NCBI GenBank assembly: GCA_027605045.1
Contig: JAQFWX010000014.1
Coordinates: 124,001-188,000 of the forward strand
Direction of reading: 5' to 3'
DNA length: 64,000 bases
Source of the DNA: Phallus indusiatus
Taxonomy: Eukaryota > Basidiomycota > Agaricomycetes > Phallales > Phallaceae
Under the pieces are notes generated by a model. It made no database searches and was not told the origin of the DNA. It was given only the letters and a program-made list of their open reading frames with translations. Positions 23,714 through 36,158 of the stretch are shown in pieces. The number at the start of each line of letters is the position of its first letter. Positions within the stretch are counted from its first letter, which is position 1. The translations under genes were made by a program, and so were the position numbers.

Positions 23714-26700
23714 TGGTGATATGAACGATGGCTGAAACGGCGACGAATGAATTTATGAGAGGAGGTCTTTGTAGACTAAGATTGGGGGAGAAAAGTCACT
23801 GATGGACGGCGAGAGCATGGGTATAAAACCATGGGTGGTTATATAGTCCGTAAGGGTGGGGGAGGGAGGCAAGGCAGAGAGGTCTAGACTAAAGACGAAT
23901 AATATTAATGCGATATAATCATTTTTGGGAATATTTTTTTTTATATTCCCGGCGTCTGTTAGTCTCGTCTGCAGCAGAACAAATGAAAATAAAGAAATAT
24001 ATATAAAATAAAGGGGAGCAGCGAGGCCGCGTGCGAATGCGTTGTGCAAGGCCTAGGCAAAGCAAACGTATCTTCAAATACAGCAAAAGTCCAAAAACGA
24101 AAAAAAAATGAAAAAGAAAACAAGCTCTCAAAAGAAAAGTTTCCTCTGCGTTGTTTCTTACCTAATCCCAGTCTCACACTCTCACAGGCTGCGGGTTCTT
24201 CCGAGCAAGCTTGTGCTTAGCTTGATTTCTTTCGTTTTGGGTATAATTTTTTTTTCGAATTTTATATTCCTTTTCCTACCTCTCCGTCCGGCCTTGACCG
24301 GGTTTAGTGTCTGCTTCAGTTCTGCTATCTAAGCATGTATATATCATGCTATTTACACGTTTGGTCAATATATCTGCCTTTTCTCAAAGAAACAGAACGT
24401 CGTTACCTAGGTAGTAGATGGTATTCTCATTCTAGAAAAGGGCACACCACTACTGACCATTTCATTCCTTCCTCGCTTTCGCTTTCTCTTTTTATTGAAC
24501 GCCGTTAATTGATCATACAATAGATCTCCTCGGTGGCCTTTCTCGTCCCAGAATTAATTTTATTTTTATCCGACGATGAAAATATTCAAAAATAAATATG
24601 TATATTATCAAATCGGCAATGTGAAGGCCACGCGTTTTTGGTATCTCACGCTACACTGCATAAACAAGTTACTGCATTGTCGACTTTACACAATTTACAT
24701 AAAAGGAAACATGTTCATTTTCTTTCGCATTTGGAGACGTTGAAACATTCTACGTTGATCTATTCTCGAGACCATGGGTTTGAAAAGTGCGTTTCTTGGT
24801 GATATCATGGTATTAAATGAGCTGTGCACTGGTATCATCAGTACTGCTACGCAAACGTAGCACTACGTATATCTAACTCTCTCACCACAGATCTACAATC
24901 TGACAGGTGATGTTAATACGGCGAAGCTCGGAAACCCCAGCATTCCATGGAAAAAGCGACACTTTTACCGACGCTCAGGCTGACTACATAGTGCACACAT
25001 TGGTACTAGTGAGGGGATCAGAACTTCCTTGTTCGAGTTTTTCAATTGCTATTTAAGTGCGTCCACGTGCCACCGGCACTGACAACCATGGGATCTAATT
25101 TATCTATCTAGATCCCTACACCTTCAAAAGTCGAGATGCGATGTCAATTTAAGACTCAGGAGCTACTGAACAAAACGTTAAGCACTATGCTTTCAGAGTC
25201 CAACAATCCACATTCCGAACATCATTCGGTGCAGAAGTTGAAATTAGTACTCTTTTTTATTTTCAAGCCGTGGATCAGTGGCGTCGTACCTAACTTCTAA
25301 TTCTGCGGAGACAGTCTCCCCACCGAGCTCCCCTCTCGACTCCTACTCCTTTCACTATGCACATGGACATTCCGATCTAAAGCTTTGAATTTGTGTCCAG
25401 AAAAAATTTCACACTCTCCTCGTGCCTCCCGTCCCCGTCCCGCGCGCGCACCGCGCCCAAAAAAAAATTTGCAAAATGGAAACTAACGCAAGTGTACAAC
25501 TACTGCGGTTAATCTCAATCAGCAGCTACCATAATACAGAACTCTCGGCACAAATAATTCTTCTCTTCGACTCTATACACAGTGCTCAAATAAACTTTTT
25601 GCGATTTTATTTTTAGATTAGAGCCCACCGCCCACTATTACTATTAGCGGGTTCATCCTTTAACCTACCGGGCACTACACCACATAGTACCAATGGATGT
25701 GCATCTACACACCCTCCTGCCACTTGTAAATCAATCAAGAACATTCAGCCACTGCCGTCCGACCGAGTCACTCAGAGACACGGTTGTCTTTTTTTCCTTT
25801 TTCCCGTTCACCGCAAAGCTTTTGCACCTGTTTTTGTTCCACTCCACCTTCGACCATTCGCCTACTCCTTATTGCAAATTCAAATCAGGGTCTCTCTATT
25901 TGTGATTGAAAGTATTTATATGACATCCTATTTGAGCGGTATATGGAATTCGAGAAGTCTAGATGGAGGGAATACTACATATGTCCAGTGACTACTGTTA
26001 AATCTTAAATTCAGTCGTTAGCAGGTGCGCATGACCCAATTGTTTATATACACACATGCAAGAAAGTCCGGTGAACGGCGCGAGAGCTCAAAATGTTCCC
26101 CCCGCCGCTATCATCCCTGTATTTTGCCTAATTGCATGTACTCAAAACGACGTCATTTGTCTGGTGTTATTGTAAAATTGAGCATTAATCAGTACTGATA
26201 TTGATTGCTTCAAAGGCATATGCTCGGAAGCCTTAGGCCCCTTAGCGTTGACAGCTCAGACCCTGACAACCTGACAACCTGACATATACATACATGCACC
26301 AGTGACACTGGAAAAGCATCCGAACTTCCGATAGGTTTTTTATCAGAGAAAATCCTCCAGACTTCAATGATGCGTGATCTGGAATTTGGAGCGCATCACA
26401 GACCTGCTCAGGCTTAGCAGGTCTGGCTCTGGCTGGACACTAACAGAAGTCATTGAGATAGATACTATGTGAATTAAATGATGACCTAAAGTGTGTAATA
26501 TTGCGATGTAAATATTGAGCCTAGAGAAAAGTATCACAGGGTTTGATTTTATCAAAATTGCGCAGTTTTATAGTAACACTACACGGTCAACCGTTAATGT
26601 ATTCCCGCGAGACCTGAATCAAGCTAAAATGCGTAGATCTCCGAAGTCCGATTTAGCAGCGTCCGAGGTTCGCCACATGGTTCCAGGTTTAGTGATGGAT

Positions 26701-29700
26701 GGCGTGGTACATACATACTCTAAATACCTCAATCAAGATTTTCTCTCAGTTAATTAGTCGTTGTCTTTTACCAAATTCCCACTATAAGTGAGGGGGAAAT
26801 GGTTGTGGTTTGGGGCAGAACCAATTATACTGATTGGGGGCGTAATGCGCTGGGACCTGGCGTATTCGCAATAAGATTTCAGCGGAGACATATAATTGGA
26901 CGTTTGATTATTGCTACTTCTCGTGGGACATAAAAAAGGAAGGAGAGAAACCCTTTCCCCGCTTACTGATATATTCTGGAAGTATAGATATTGAAAAGAT
27001 CAGAAAAAATATTAAGGTTGCGTGCATGTGAGTCATGGGCTCATCTTACGTTACTGGTTTGGGCTGCCTTTGCAAAGCCAGCAATTCAATTCGAATGTCG
27101 CAGCCAACAACGCCTATCTTGTCTTGAATTAAATTGTGCGCTGTTCCTAGAACCATGAGACTTGAATTGAATGGGAAAGATTTTCTTTTTTTGCCTCTCA
27201 AATTACATGACGTCGACGTTGTTAATCACTTTGAAGAACCTGAGCTCGCAAGGAATTTCCCGAAGTCCGATTGGTGGCATACCCAGATATGACATTGATA
27301 AAGCGTATCATAATACACATATGTACGTAACCTGCACGCTTACCGCTATGTCAGAAAGCGTTGACAAGGCGAGTATTACAAACCCGATTAGTCGGTTCTC
27401 TTCTTATCTTGAAGATTGATCTGCTTCGTATTAAAACAGCCACTACAAACTGATTATCATCTTCAACGGTGTTTTAATTCACGATACCCGAAAGGCAAGA
27501 AGCGAGCGTCGGGAATCTGCCGTGTATGGGTACTGCCCTCATTGACTTTAAGATGCACCGCTTGTTCAATGCGGTATGCCCAGTTGTCGTTGTAGTGCCT
27601 AGTATAATTGGTGCGGTTACCTGATCAGTGTATATGCGATGGAGTATGACCGATTCTCTTGTACTTTGTGAAATTTCTCGAATATTTAATAAACGTGTTT
27701 GAGTGTGTATCTAATCGTATATGTAAGTTGGGCACTGATGAGACTTGGGCAAGGGTTCAAAACCATTAAATGAAGGACTTAATCCAATTCAGAGACCGCA
27801 GAACTATTGAACTTTATTTCTAAAGAGACATATAGATCTCGAAGCTTCGAAATCCGTTGTTCTTTCTTATGTCTTAATTTGGAAGAGGATTGATCAGATT
27901 TAAACAAGATAAGATTATCTTCTGTGTTTTGGCGTGGTTGGCGTGTCTCGGACGCGTTGACAGGTAAATAAGGTTCATGGGTCGGGAGCGCGCACGAGGC
28001 CACGCAGTTTCAGTGCAGTCATACAAGCCTGTCTATCTTTCATCTGGAAAAACTGTTTAAGCGAGAGAGATGTGCCTTCTGTTACTTCTTCCATTGTACT
28101 CTTTGAGCTACTAGTAACTTGTTTCCCGCGATCATCAGTGGAGTATTTGTCTATCCGGATGCTGCATCGTTGGTTGAGCTTATGTATGAAAGTGGTCATA
28201 GAATTTCGAATACTCAATAGCCGATCCCGATCCTTGTGAGTAATTCCAGCGAGTGCGGGTATGTCAATCTCCTGAGTTTTAGCATTGACATACATTGTCA
28301 AGACCATGGAACATCTTCCATGAGGTGAGCTTGATTGCGTTGATATGATTGTAAAATTTGGCGAGGTGATGGCTTAATTCAATTTCGTTGATAATCATGT
28401 AGTCAACCGACTTCATAACGTAGGATTGGTGACATACAACTTGTAAATACACCGCATCTCATTTGAGATTGGTCTTTGCGCGGGAGAATCAATCCCGAAA
28501 TGGGGTAAAGGCTTCTTACTAGGCCTGACAGATATAAACGGGGCATAGTTTAGCATTCTTCGACATTTCGAAACGGACGGGCTAGTCTCGGGAACAGGGT
28601 ACATATTCAGGTTTTTGAGGGCTATTTGACTCAGGTACCTTTGTGAAGAGGTTAATACTTAATACTTATCAGAGGAGAAGTCGGGCTACCATTAGTACTT
28701 AGCTATAGCTAAATAGACATAAGTTCGTTCATGTGATGTCCACCCATAACTGAATGGGAGATGATCCACGTGCGCCATCAAGTTCTTCCAGAGTAATTGA
28801 AAATAGTAGACATTCTCTCGGTTTTTTGAGGTCCCGTTCCAATTAATTTTGGGTCTTTTGACAGAACCTCAATGAGGGTGTCAAGAATCATTTTCCCCCC
28901 GAGTTTCCTCTCAACAGGCATCATTTCAATACTTATAACCCTAGTTATAATTAACTACCAATCTACTCTATATCCATGATGATACATATGACACACATGA
29001 CAATTACATTTGATTCCCTTTGAGCACGTCGTGAGATCACATTTTCCAACCTTGGTCAAGCTCGATTCTGATTATTAAATATGGATTTATAGGCGTTGTG
29101 AACCATCACCTTTGCATGGTTCCTTCGGGAGCGTTCGGGACGTAGAACGAGATTTCTTCATAGTCAGAAAGTTGTGGCCGCTCGACCCGACTCAATCTCT
29201 TATAATTCACGGCTGAGGCGGCGACGGCCAATATGTGTCAAGCTTGTATCTCTATATTTCTGTCTGAATTTGTAAATACATTGAGCTTGAAAAATTACTC
29301 ATCATAACCCATTTCAAATTGTCTACTGAGGTGCCCACATAACTTTAAAAACCAGCGTCCTAAGGCCTAAGGCCTAAGGCACCGAAGGGGACGGTGAATT
29401 AGGAATAAAACGGGGCGGGCTCGGGTTGAGAGGTCATTTGACTTGATTTCCTATCCGTCTAGAATACATACTAGTAGTAGATGGTCTGGAAGACGGAAAT
29501 TGATTTATCCACTGGATGATTTCATGTTCATGCTTGCAAGAGTGTCAAGAGGTTCTTTTTCACAGGCTTTTTTGGCTGTCTTGGAGGATCGAATTTCTGA
29601 CAGTGGAATACCGGATATTTACAGTGATAGAAATTACCGCATTTGAAGCAAACGTATTTGTCACTGGGCACAGTTTCGTTCCCGACGGCGAAAGTAACGA

Positions 29701-31653
29701 AAGAAGGAATTTGGGCAATCTGAATTACCGGTAACCATCAACCATCGTCCACGTCAAACCGTCCATGTCCAAAATACTTAAATATAACCCACAGTATCAT
29801 GATGTGATTCCAGACTTATCTTGTTACATAAGAGCTCCATTATCATACCTTCACTTCATAATTCTTCTTATGCGCTCCAGAACTTTATGTAAATAACTAA
29901 CTAACTTGCGAAGAAGAATCAAATAGGGACTTCAGAGCATCAGAAGCAATCCCCCGCTTTCTAATTTGGAAGAGGAGCGGTCATTCTGCTGATTTTTGGA
30001 CCAAGGCGGCCCATGCGTCCTCGACGATATAGTTAAGGTGCACGGACCCTCTGGTTACGGTTGTACTTCTCGACCTCCACGAATCGTGGCATAAAAATGT
30101 ATAGCATGCTAACATCACGGAATAAAATCGACAAAAGTTGAGTACAATACCTGAACTAAGAGACGTAGGGCTGTATTCACGACATGTAGTGTATGCACCC
30201 GGTCACTTTATTTTCTCCTTCTCCTTTGTCCCTGTTGAATATATTAAGGGCGGCTTCGTAATATACCTGTGCTTGAAGGAACGAAACCCCAAAATGTGCT
30301 TGTTTCTTGCAGATCCGATGCAGCTCCGCACGTGGCTGTTAGCAGCTTTAGAAAATAATTAGAAAGGCACCAAGCCACGCACTGAGGTGGGACTTCTTGG
30401 TGAGGCTTCCTGTATAAAAGGGTTGTTTCGATCTAGCTCAGGCTTTCTTGATACTACTTCGAGAAAGCCGTTTCCAAACTTTGTAAAATTCTCTCAGATA
30501 AGGAGACTTCTAGAATTCACTTCCAGATCTACCGTGGATCTGTATCTAGCTATCTTTGAACTCTGGTTACATAAATTCACGTCGGTCCTCTTCGAGTGAA
30601 GTCTCAATTGAGTAAAGTGAATGCCTTTTCGAATACTCTATAAATTGACTGGACGCCACACTTATTTGTTTATCAAACCACTTGTTGAAAATGCACATAC
30701 ATATATACAGTGATGATCGGGCGAACCGCGTTACGATGAAGGCTTCTCTCAGATGGACCTGATTCAAATTGTCGCATGGTGATTGCTACAAGTATGTAAG
30801 GAAATTTTCCTACCTTGAAGGTCTACAAAGTTTGTCTCAAAAAAAGAAAACCTTCAGGGACAATTCAGGTACCTAATCGGAAACGGGATGAAGAAACGTG
30901 TCAGACCAACCACCTGCTCAGGCTCGCTCCCCTTACTTCCCCTTACATAAATCGGCATAAATTGGCAACGTCATTTTTGAGTTTGACGAAAAGTACAGAA
31001 AGACAGAAAGTACTGAATCATGCATTAATGACTTATTTCCAATTTCCAGACGTTGTCATTAAGTCGTCATACAGCGTCAATAGATGTCGCATTGATGTAC
31101 TTCAACTTGTCAATAATTAAATGCGGTATACACTGGCATTGCCATGTGATGATCATGAAATTGAAAAGACTACCTGGTTAGCAATGCGCCAGGAATATAA
31201 ATTAAGGGTGCTTTTCTTTTCGAGACTTATCGTGTTCTATAATCATATGCATTCATAATTCTTGTAAATCGATGATAATGGCGGAGAAGATAACAGCATG
31301 CCTTAAACAAGAGAGTAATAAGTCAAATGGCCATGTGCGCATGTATCTCGGGTTGTATAATGAGCTTTTCAAAAGTCAATGACCGCACCTATTAGATATC
31401 GATAATGTCCCTAGAGTGTAACTCCAAGCTCCAACAACTTGTTTTTTCAGACCTCCGTGAATTTAAAAGGAATTTCCGATATCGGATTCAATAGCAAACG
31501 TTCGACACGAGTCTGATCATGATGACCAACGCCGATTGACCATAAGGTTACTACGATGGTGCTATATAGACGAGAAGATTCGGGAAACAAAAAGGCTACA
31601 AACGTAAAACGAACAACCGATCTCTAATACCGCAAGCTGCGACGAGACCTATT
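23714..31653. other. Gene-poor stretch of about 8 kb
   Basis: From about 24,120 to 25,900 the plus strand is C/T-rich (for example near 24,470-24,500 and 25,410-25,450), the reverse of the skew on the other side. Minus-strand frames at 27,779-28,003 and 27,975-28,307 read as plausible soluble protein but match nothing I know. A TATAAAAG at about 30,413 has no convincing gene behind it. No transposon ends seen. Confidence 0.4.
29359..29379. repeat. Short tandem repeat, 3 x 7 bases
   Basis: Three perfect head-to-tail copies of CCTAAGG in an intergenic region. Confidence 0.8.
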
Positions 31654-31875
31654 TTATTCTTGCATCACCGCATCACTCAACGTTATACCGTAATTATCCC
31701 ACACTCTATAAACCATTGAAGCGAAAGGAGCGAAGTCAATGTCACCGTAATTTCGGGCTTTATTTAATGTAAACTCCCAAATAAACACGGCAGGCAGCTC
31801 TGAACGTACTTCTTTTTCATTCCATGCGAAATGAAACGGATGTAGAAACTTAGCTGTTTTTGGTATCAAACGCAA
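31654..31875 (-). pseudogene. Possible coding relic
   Basis: A 73-codon frame whose second half (FHFAWNEKEV, then NYGDIDFAPFASMVYRVW, then DAVMQE and stop) reads like a conserved soluble domain: aromatic- and acid-rich, with no low complexity. No start context, promoter or upstream exon could be joined. It may be the last exon of a dead gene or chance. The family is not recognised. Confidence 0.2.
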
Positions 31876-32451
31876 GTTTAAGCCCGTCTAAGCGGTGCAC
31901 CATGCGCGGGAACTATTGATATAACGGTCCAGGCTTGCCACGAGTGTCATCGAAGTATGTATACTCGCCTTAAGCGCGATAAGATTTTTTCCCTTCTGAA
32001 AGCCTTATGACGACATTTTAATTTCGCAAAGCAAGAGAAAAAGGGGTATCTAGGGAGGAACCCATTCCCCAATAAGTAGTATTATTTGAATGCGGTATGT
32101 AATTTTTGTTATGTAAATGGCTTCGTTCTTGTTGGCTGCTGATAATCGCCTGAAAAAAAGAGTATCTTTATTGATGATGGAACCACAGCCACGAGTCAAT
32201 TGGAATGTGTTATTTTGTGCGTTTTGTTTACATTACAACTTGTGGAAGGGAGGATGCCCAAGCGAAGATAAGAAGCACGGAAATAAAGCAATTATTTAGA
32301 TGCATTTGATGGTGGATGAATGGTCAGGATCTACGTCCCCCAATTTTTTTTTCTTCTCCGGTCTTCCTTTTTCGTGAATAAATGATAAAGCCGCAAGGCT
32401 CATTTGGGTACTCCTCGCTACGCGACCGGAAATGAAAACGAAAAGAAAAAA
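31876..32451. other. Intergenic, nothing recognised
   Basis: About 575 bases downstream of the decarboxylase gene. AT-rich, no motif. Confidence 0.5.
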
Positions 32452-34732
32452 TTAAACCGAGGCTGACATGACCCATTGAGGAGGGTTTTCGACCACTGAA
32501 AGTAATGACTCCACAAGGATATCAAAGTCCCCTTTTGACGTCGTCGTCGCTTCGAGACCAGTAGCCCAGTTCGAAACGGCAATTCGTACGGCATTCTCAC
32601 CGGGCGTAACTTGGATTTTTTTGGTATCGTTAAGTGCTTTGACAAGAATCCCTGAGCCTCCGGCTGCGGTGTATGCACGAACAGGATTGGATGTTTTGCG
32701 AGCTCGGAATAGTAGCATGTTCAGCGGAGTTGTCCGAACGGTTGTCGTTTTTTCGGTGGCGGTGGCGTCGGCGAGGATGGGAACGTTTATCAATCTCAGA
32801 TTCAAAACCTCGTAATAACCCTTTCCTTCCTTCGATTCCATCCAATCCGCAATTCGTCTCGTGAAAAGAATATTGCGTCGTACAATTTCTGCGTAGCCAT
32901 TCCGACCTTGGTCGAGTAACGCAGTGTACAAAGCCAATCCACGGAAACGTCTAGAGTTTTCGATAGAAAGCGTCATAGCGTCCGGAATTTCAGCAGCCAA
33001 TCTCATTTCAGGGGTGAAGCCCTGATGCATCAGATTTGATGGTAGTCGCGAGAGATATGCCGGCATACCACCACTACCTTTGGTAGATGTGAAAATAGCC
33101 TGTTGCTCTTTAATTGAACGCGAGAAAAAGAGACCGCAATCATAAGGAACGTTAAGCCATTTATGACCTAGAAAGGTAAGGTTAAGTTGTCATGTCGTTA
33201 GATGAATCTATTTAGTTGGTTGACTTATTAGTACACTTACCATCCGAAGCGATACTATCTCCTAGTTCAAGGCCATTGGCCATGTCTCCTACAATATCAG
33301 GGACAAGCCGTGCATACGCGCCAAAAGCTAGTAAGAAGCAATGATTTTTGTAAGTTAGATAGATAGAACTCGAAAATCATATAAATGATCCTGAACATAC
33401 CTGCGTCAATATGCAGCCATACTGAATACTTGTCACATAAAGCGCGGATCTCACGAATCTGAGGTGTAAAGTCTCCCTGAAATAGAGGCAAAATAACAAA
33501 GGGATGAGCTTCTGAGTTTCGATAAAGGTATTTTTAGACTTTTTGTTTTGTATACTTACAGTGTTGACTTCTCCGAAGCTCACAGAGACAACAGCGGCTG
33601 TCTTGATTCCATTGACGCTTGATGGAAGCAGGCTTTGTTTGAAATGTTCTTCTAATTCATTCAAATCAATGCCAATGATGTCGTTCTGTTCTTCAGCAGG
33701 ATTCAGTTTCTTGCCGATGTCTATCACGTTTGACCGTCCGATTCCAACGAGGGCGGCAGCTTTGAGAAGAGACGCGTGTGGTCTATCAGTATAGACTTTG
33801 ACAGTAACCCCTGCAAACCCATCTTCTGAAACGGAATGGTCCGGAGAATTGAGTGCAGTTCGCACGGCATGATTTCTTGCGAGTGCTATTACGAAGTAGA
33901 AATACAGATAATGTCAGAAATGTTTGCTTCTTTCCTTTCCTTTTTTGTTTTAGCCAAAAAGCCAAACTAAAGAACTCACCTAAGCCAAGAACGTTTGACG
34001 CTGTAGCCCCGCTTGTTAAGATTCGTGCAGGGAATTTGTCTCGTGGTAGATCAAATAAGTCAAGCACAAACTCTAAAGCACGCCATTCAATGACAGCTGC
34101 AATGCTTTCTTCCTATGGAGAATTATCAAATGAACTAGATCTGGGATTTTAGACGACGTGTTTTGACTAACAGTTCGGTTTGCTCCAACATTTTGATCAT
34201 ATATAGTCGTGAGGAAATCTGCAAGCTGAATGACCAATCGTCGGTCAACCTAAGTGAGAAATGTAGAATGAATGACTGCACCTGAGCAGAAGGAAGAGCG
34301 CCTCCGGTGATGAACCCAAAATACCTAAAAAATGCAAACAAATGTAAACAGATCGAATATGATATTGTTTCAAAGAAGAGAAAAAAATTTATAATTGTGG
34401 CTGAACGTCAAACCAGCCAAAGTTTTCCTCCATGGATGAAACCATGCAAATGTATATAGATATCAAAGCCACACCACGAACCTTGGGCCAGCATGTCCAG
34501 GGGCCAAAGCCGGTAAAAGATCACGTATGACATGATTGACAGCGCCGGACAATCCCAATCCTTCGTTTGACAAGCCCGACGGCAACGCCACCAGTGCCGC
34601 ATGAACATCTTGAGAAGCCGCCGTGGGCGGGAGTTGGGAGAGTGTCTTATCTCTCTCGGAGGCGATTTGCAGGATTTGGGCGCGAAGAGATTCTATCTCA
34701 TTGTATTGATTCTGGTTCTGACTTGGATTCAT
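32452..34732 (-). CDS. PLP-dependent group II amino-acid decarboxylase
   Basis: A cytosolic pyridoxal-phosphate enzyme of the aromatic-L-amino-acid/glutamate decarboxylase fold, which removes CO2 from an amino acid to give an amine. The start at 34,732 opens MNPSQNQNQYNEIESL. The frame continues through APGHAGPRFVVW, FGFITGGALPSAQ, LTSGATASNVLGL (PLP phosphate-binding region, about 33,985-34,025), AAVVSVSFGEVNT, then WLHIDAAFGAYA with the ring-stacking/aspartate region split by an intron near 33,325-33,400. DGHKWLNVPYDCGLFF (about 33,130-33,250) carries the Schiff-base lysine, also across an intron. The C-terminal domain is one long exon ending QWVMSASV, with the stop at 32,452-32,454. The length (about 500 aa) fits the family. 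All expected cofactor residues are seen. The substrate (tyrosine, tryptophan or other) is not decidable from motifs. Confidence 0.92.
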
Positions 34733-36158
34733 GTGAACGAAATCTTGAGATCGTGAGGAAAAAAGGTATGTCGTGAAACAATAGAGCTATAATTAATGAG
34801 GTGAAGTCCTTTTCTTCCTGGACCAGACTGAGATGATGTCGCCCGAGGATCGAGGCGCTGAGGATCGATATGAATCTGTGTATGTAAATCTGTTATAAAT
34901 CCCGTTATTTAAAGGAGCTTGAAAAGAAGTACATTTTTAAGCTTCACTTGAGTTCGAAAAAAATGCAGAAAACAGTGCTTCGATATCAAGTCCTGCTAGC
35001 TGGGAGAGGACCTATACCAAACTGTGTGATTATGCCGTGTACGTAACCGGGTGAGAGAGGCCGTATTCGGAACGCTACGGGTTGCTCAGCAAAAATTGTC
35101 ATGTGCGTTTTTTAGCGTCGACTTGTCAGAAAGAAGAAGAAAAAAACTGGGGAAGGAATTTCAAAGAAACGTCGATTTCTCCGCGATTGAATTATCTTGA
35201 ATTACCCAGTGGGGATAATCAAGGTGTCGAGAGGGCCACGTGAACTTTTTCGGATGTTGTTTTTGAAGTTCCTGGATTATAAGTATTCGAATCAAGTGAC
35301 AACCGTTTTTTGAAATATTCTGAGCCAGGCTGGTGATTTTTGTAGTCGATAGAAGCAACAGAAACTCGGAGAAGCCGGATACAGGAAAAAACGTGCGTAC
35401 CTTGGAATGACGATATTGTTTGCTTCAGATGTGTTCAGAAAGTCAAACTATAAAAGGATGTGTTATTTCAAATACACGCAATAGAGTCTCTCGTCCAACA
35501 AAAAACGACGACAATGTGGCAATGGACAACTCGGGGTGACACAGTGACGCGTCACGACGATTACGTGAGCCTGTTCACTCTCAGTGTATTGCAAGTGTAT
35601 TGAACGTTTCCCTTTGGTTTCTCTTTGGCCGCTGTTCCTACTAGCAGCTCGTTGAAATGGTCCTTGCGAAGCCTTGAAAAGTTTATGAAGCAGTAAACTA
35701 AAACTCTTCAGAGATTTTGTGCACATAACTGCCAGGAATTGTTCGCTAGAGGAACTTAGGCTGGCCTTGAGCTCAACAGCCATCACTTCGCTACCGCCGC
35801 TTAATGAGTCTCTCCAAAATGATTTTAAAGGAATCAGAGTAAGTGAACAAGAGTGTATTTCGCTCAAGAGGTTTCAAAGAAGTATCCATATCGAACTCAC
35901 TCAGGATGCAGGATGAGTATCGTCAACTTCGGTGTATTTTTATGCTCACATCTACAGAGTATATGTAACAAGGTTAGGTTATTGGATACATGGTGTTTGT
36001 ATTGTACGAGAGTGTACAAAGTTAATGCACAGTGTGTACGCATGCGTGTGTGTGTGTATGAAAACGAAAGAGCGTGATGAATGTGATGAAAAAAAAAACA
36101 ACATTGTACTACATTCCATTCTATTATTATTATTTATTTTTCGTCAATCTTGTTTTAT
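34733..36158. other. Intergenic, no supported gene
   Basis: About 1.4 kb. The start presumably holds the decarboxylase promoter. A 134-codon minus frame (35,463-35,867) has no motif and an irregular Ser/Leu/Arg composition, so it is not called. A TG run lies at about 36,045-36,056. Confidence 0.5.

Noticed and set aside
20490..28500. Shared 15-mer TTGGTCTTTGCGCGG at about 20,494 and 28,470
   Set aside because: One or two such matches are expected by chance in 64 kb, and the flanks do not align.
32621..33794. Plus-strand ORFs of 60-100 codons inside the decarboxylase gene
   Set aside because: Antisense shadows of its long exons; the minus strand carries the PLP motifs.
35463..35867. 134-codon minus-strand ORF as a gene
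   Set aside because: No motif, no promoter or splice context, and uneven composition.
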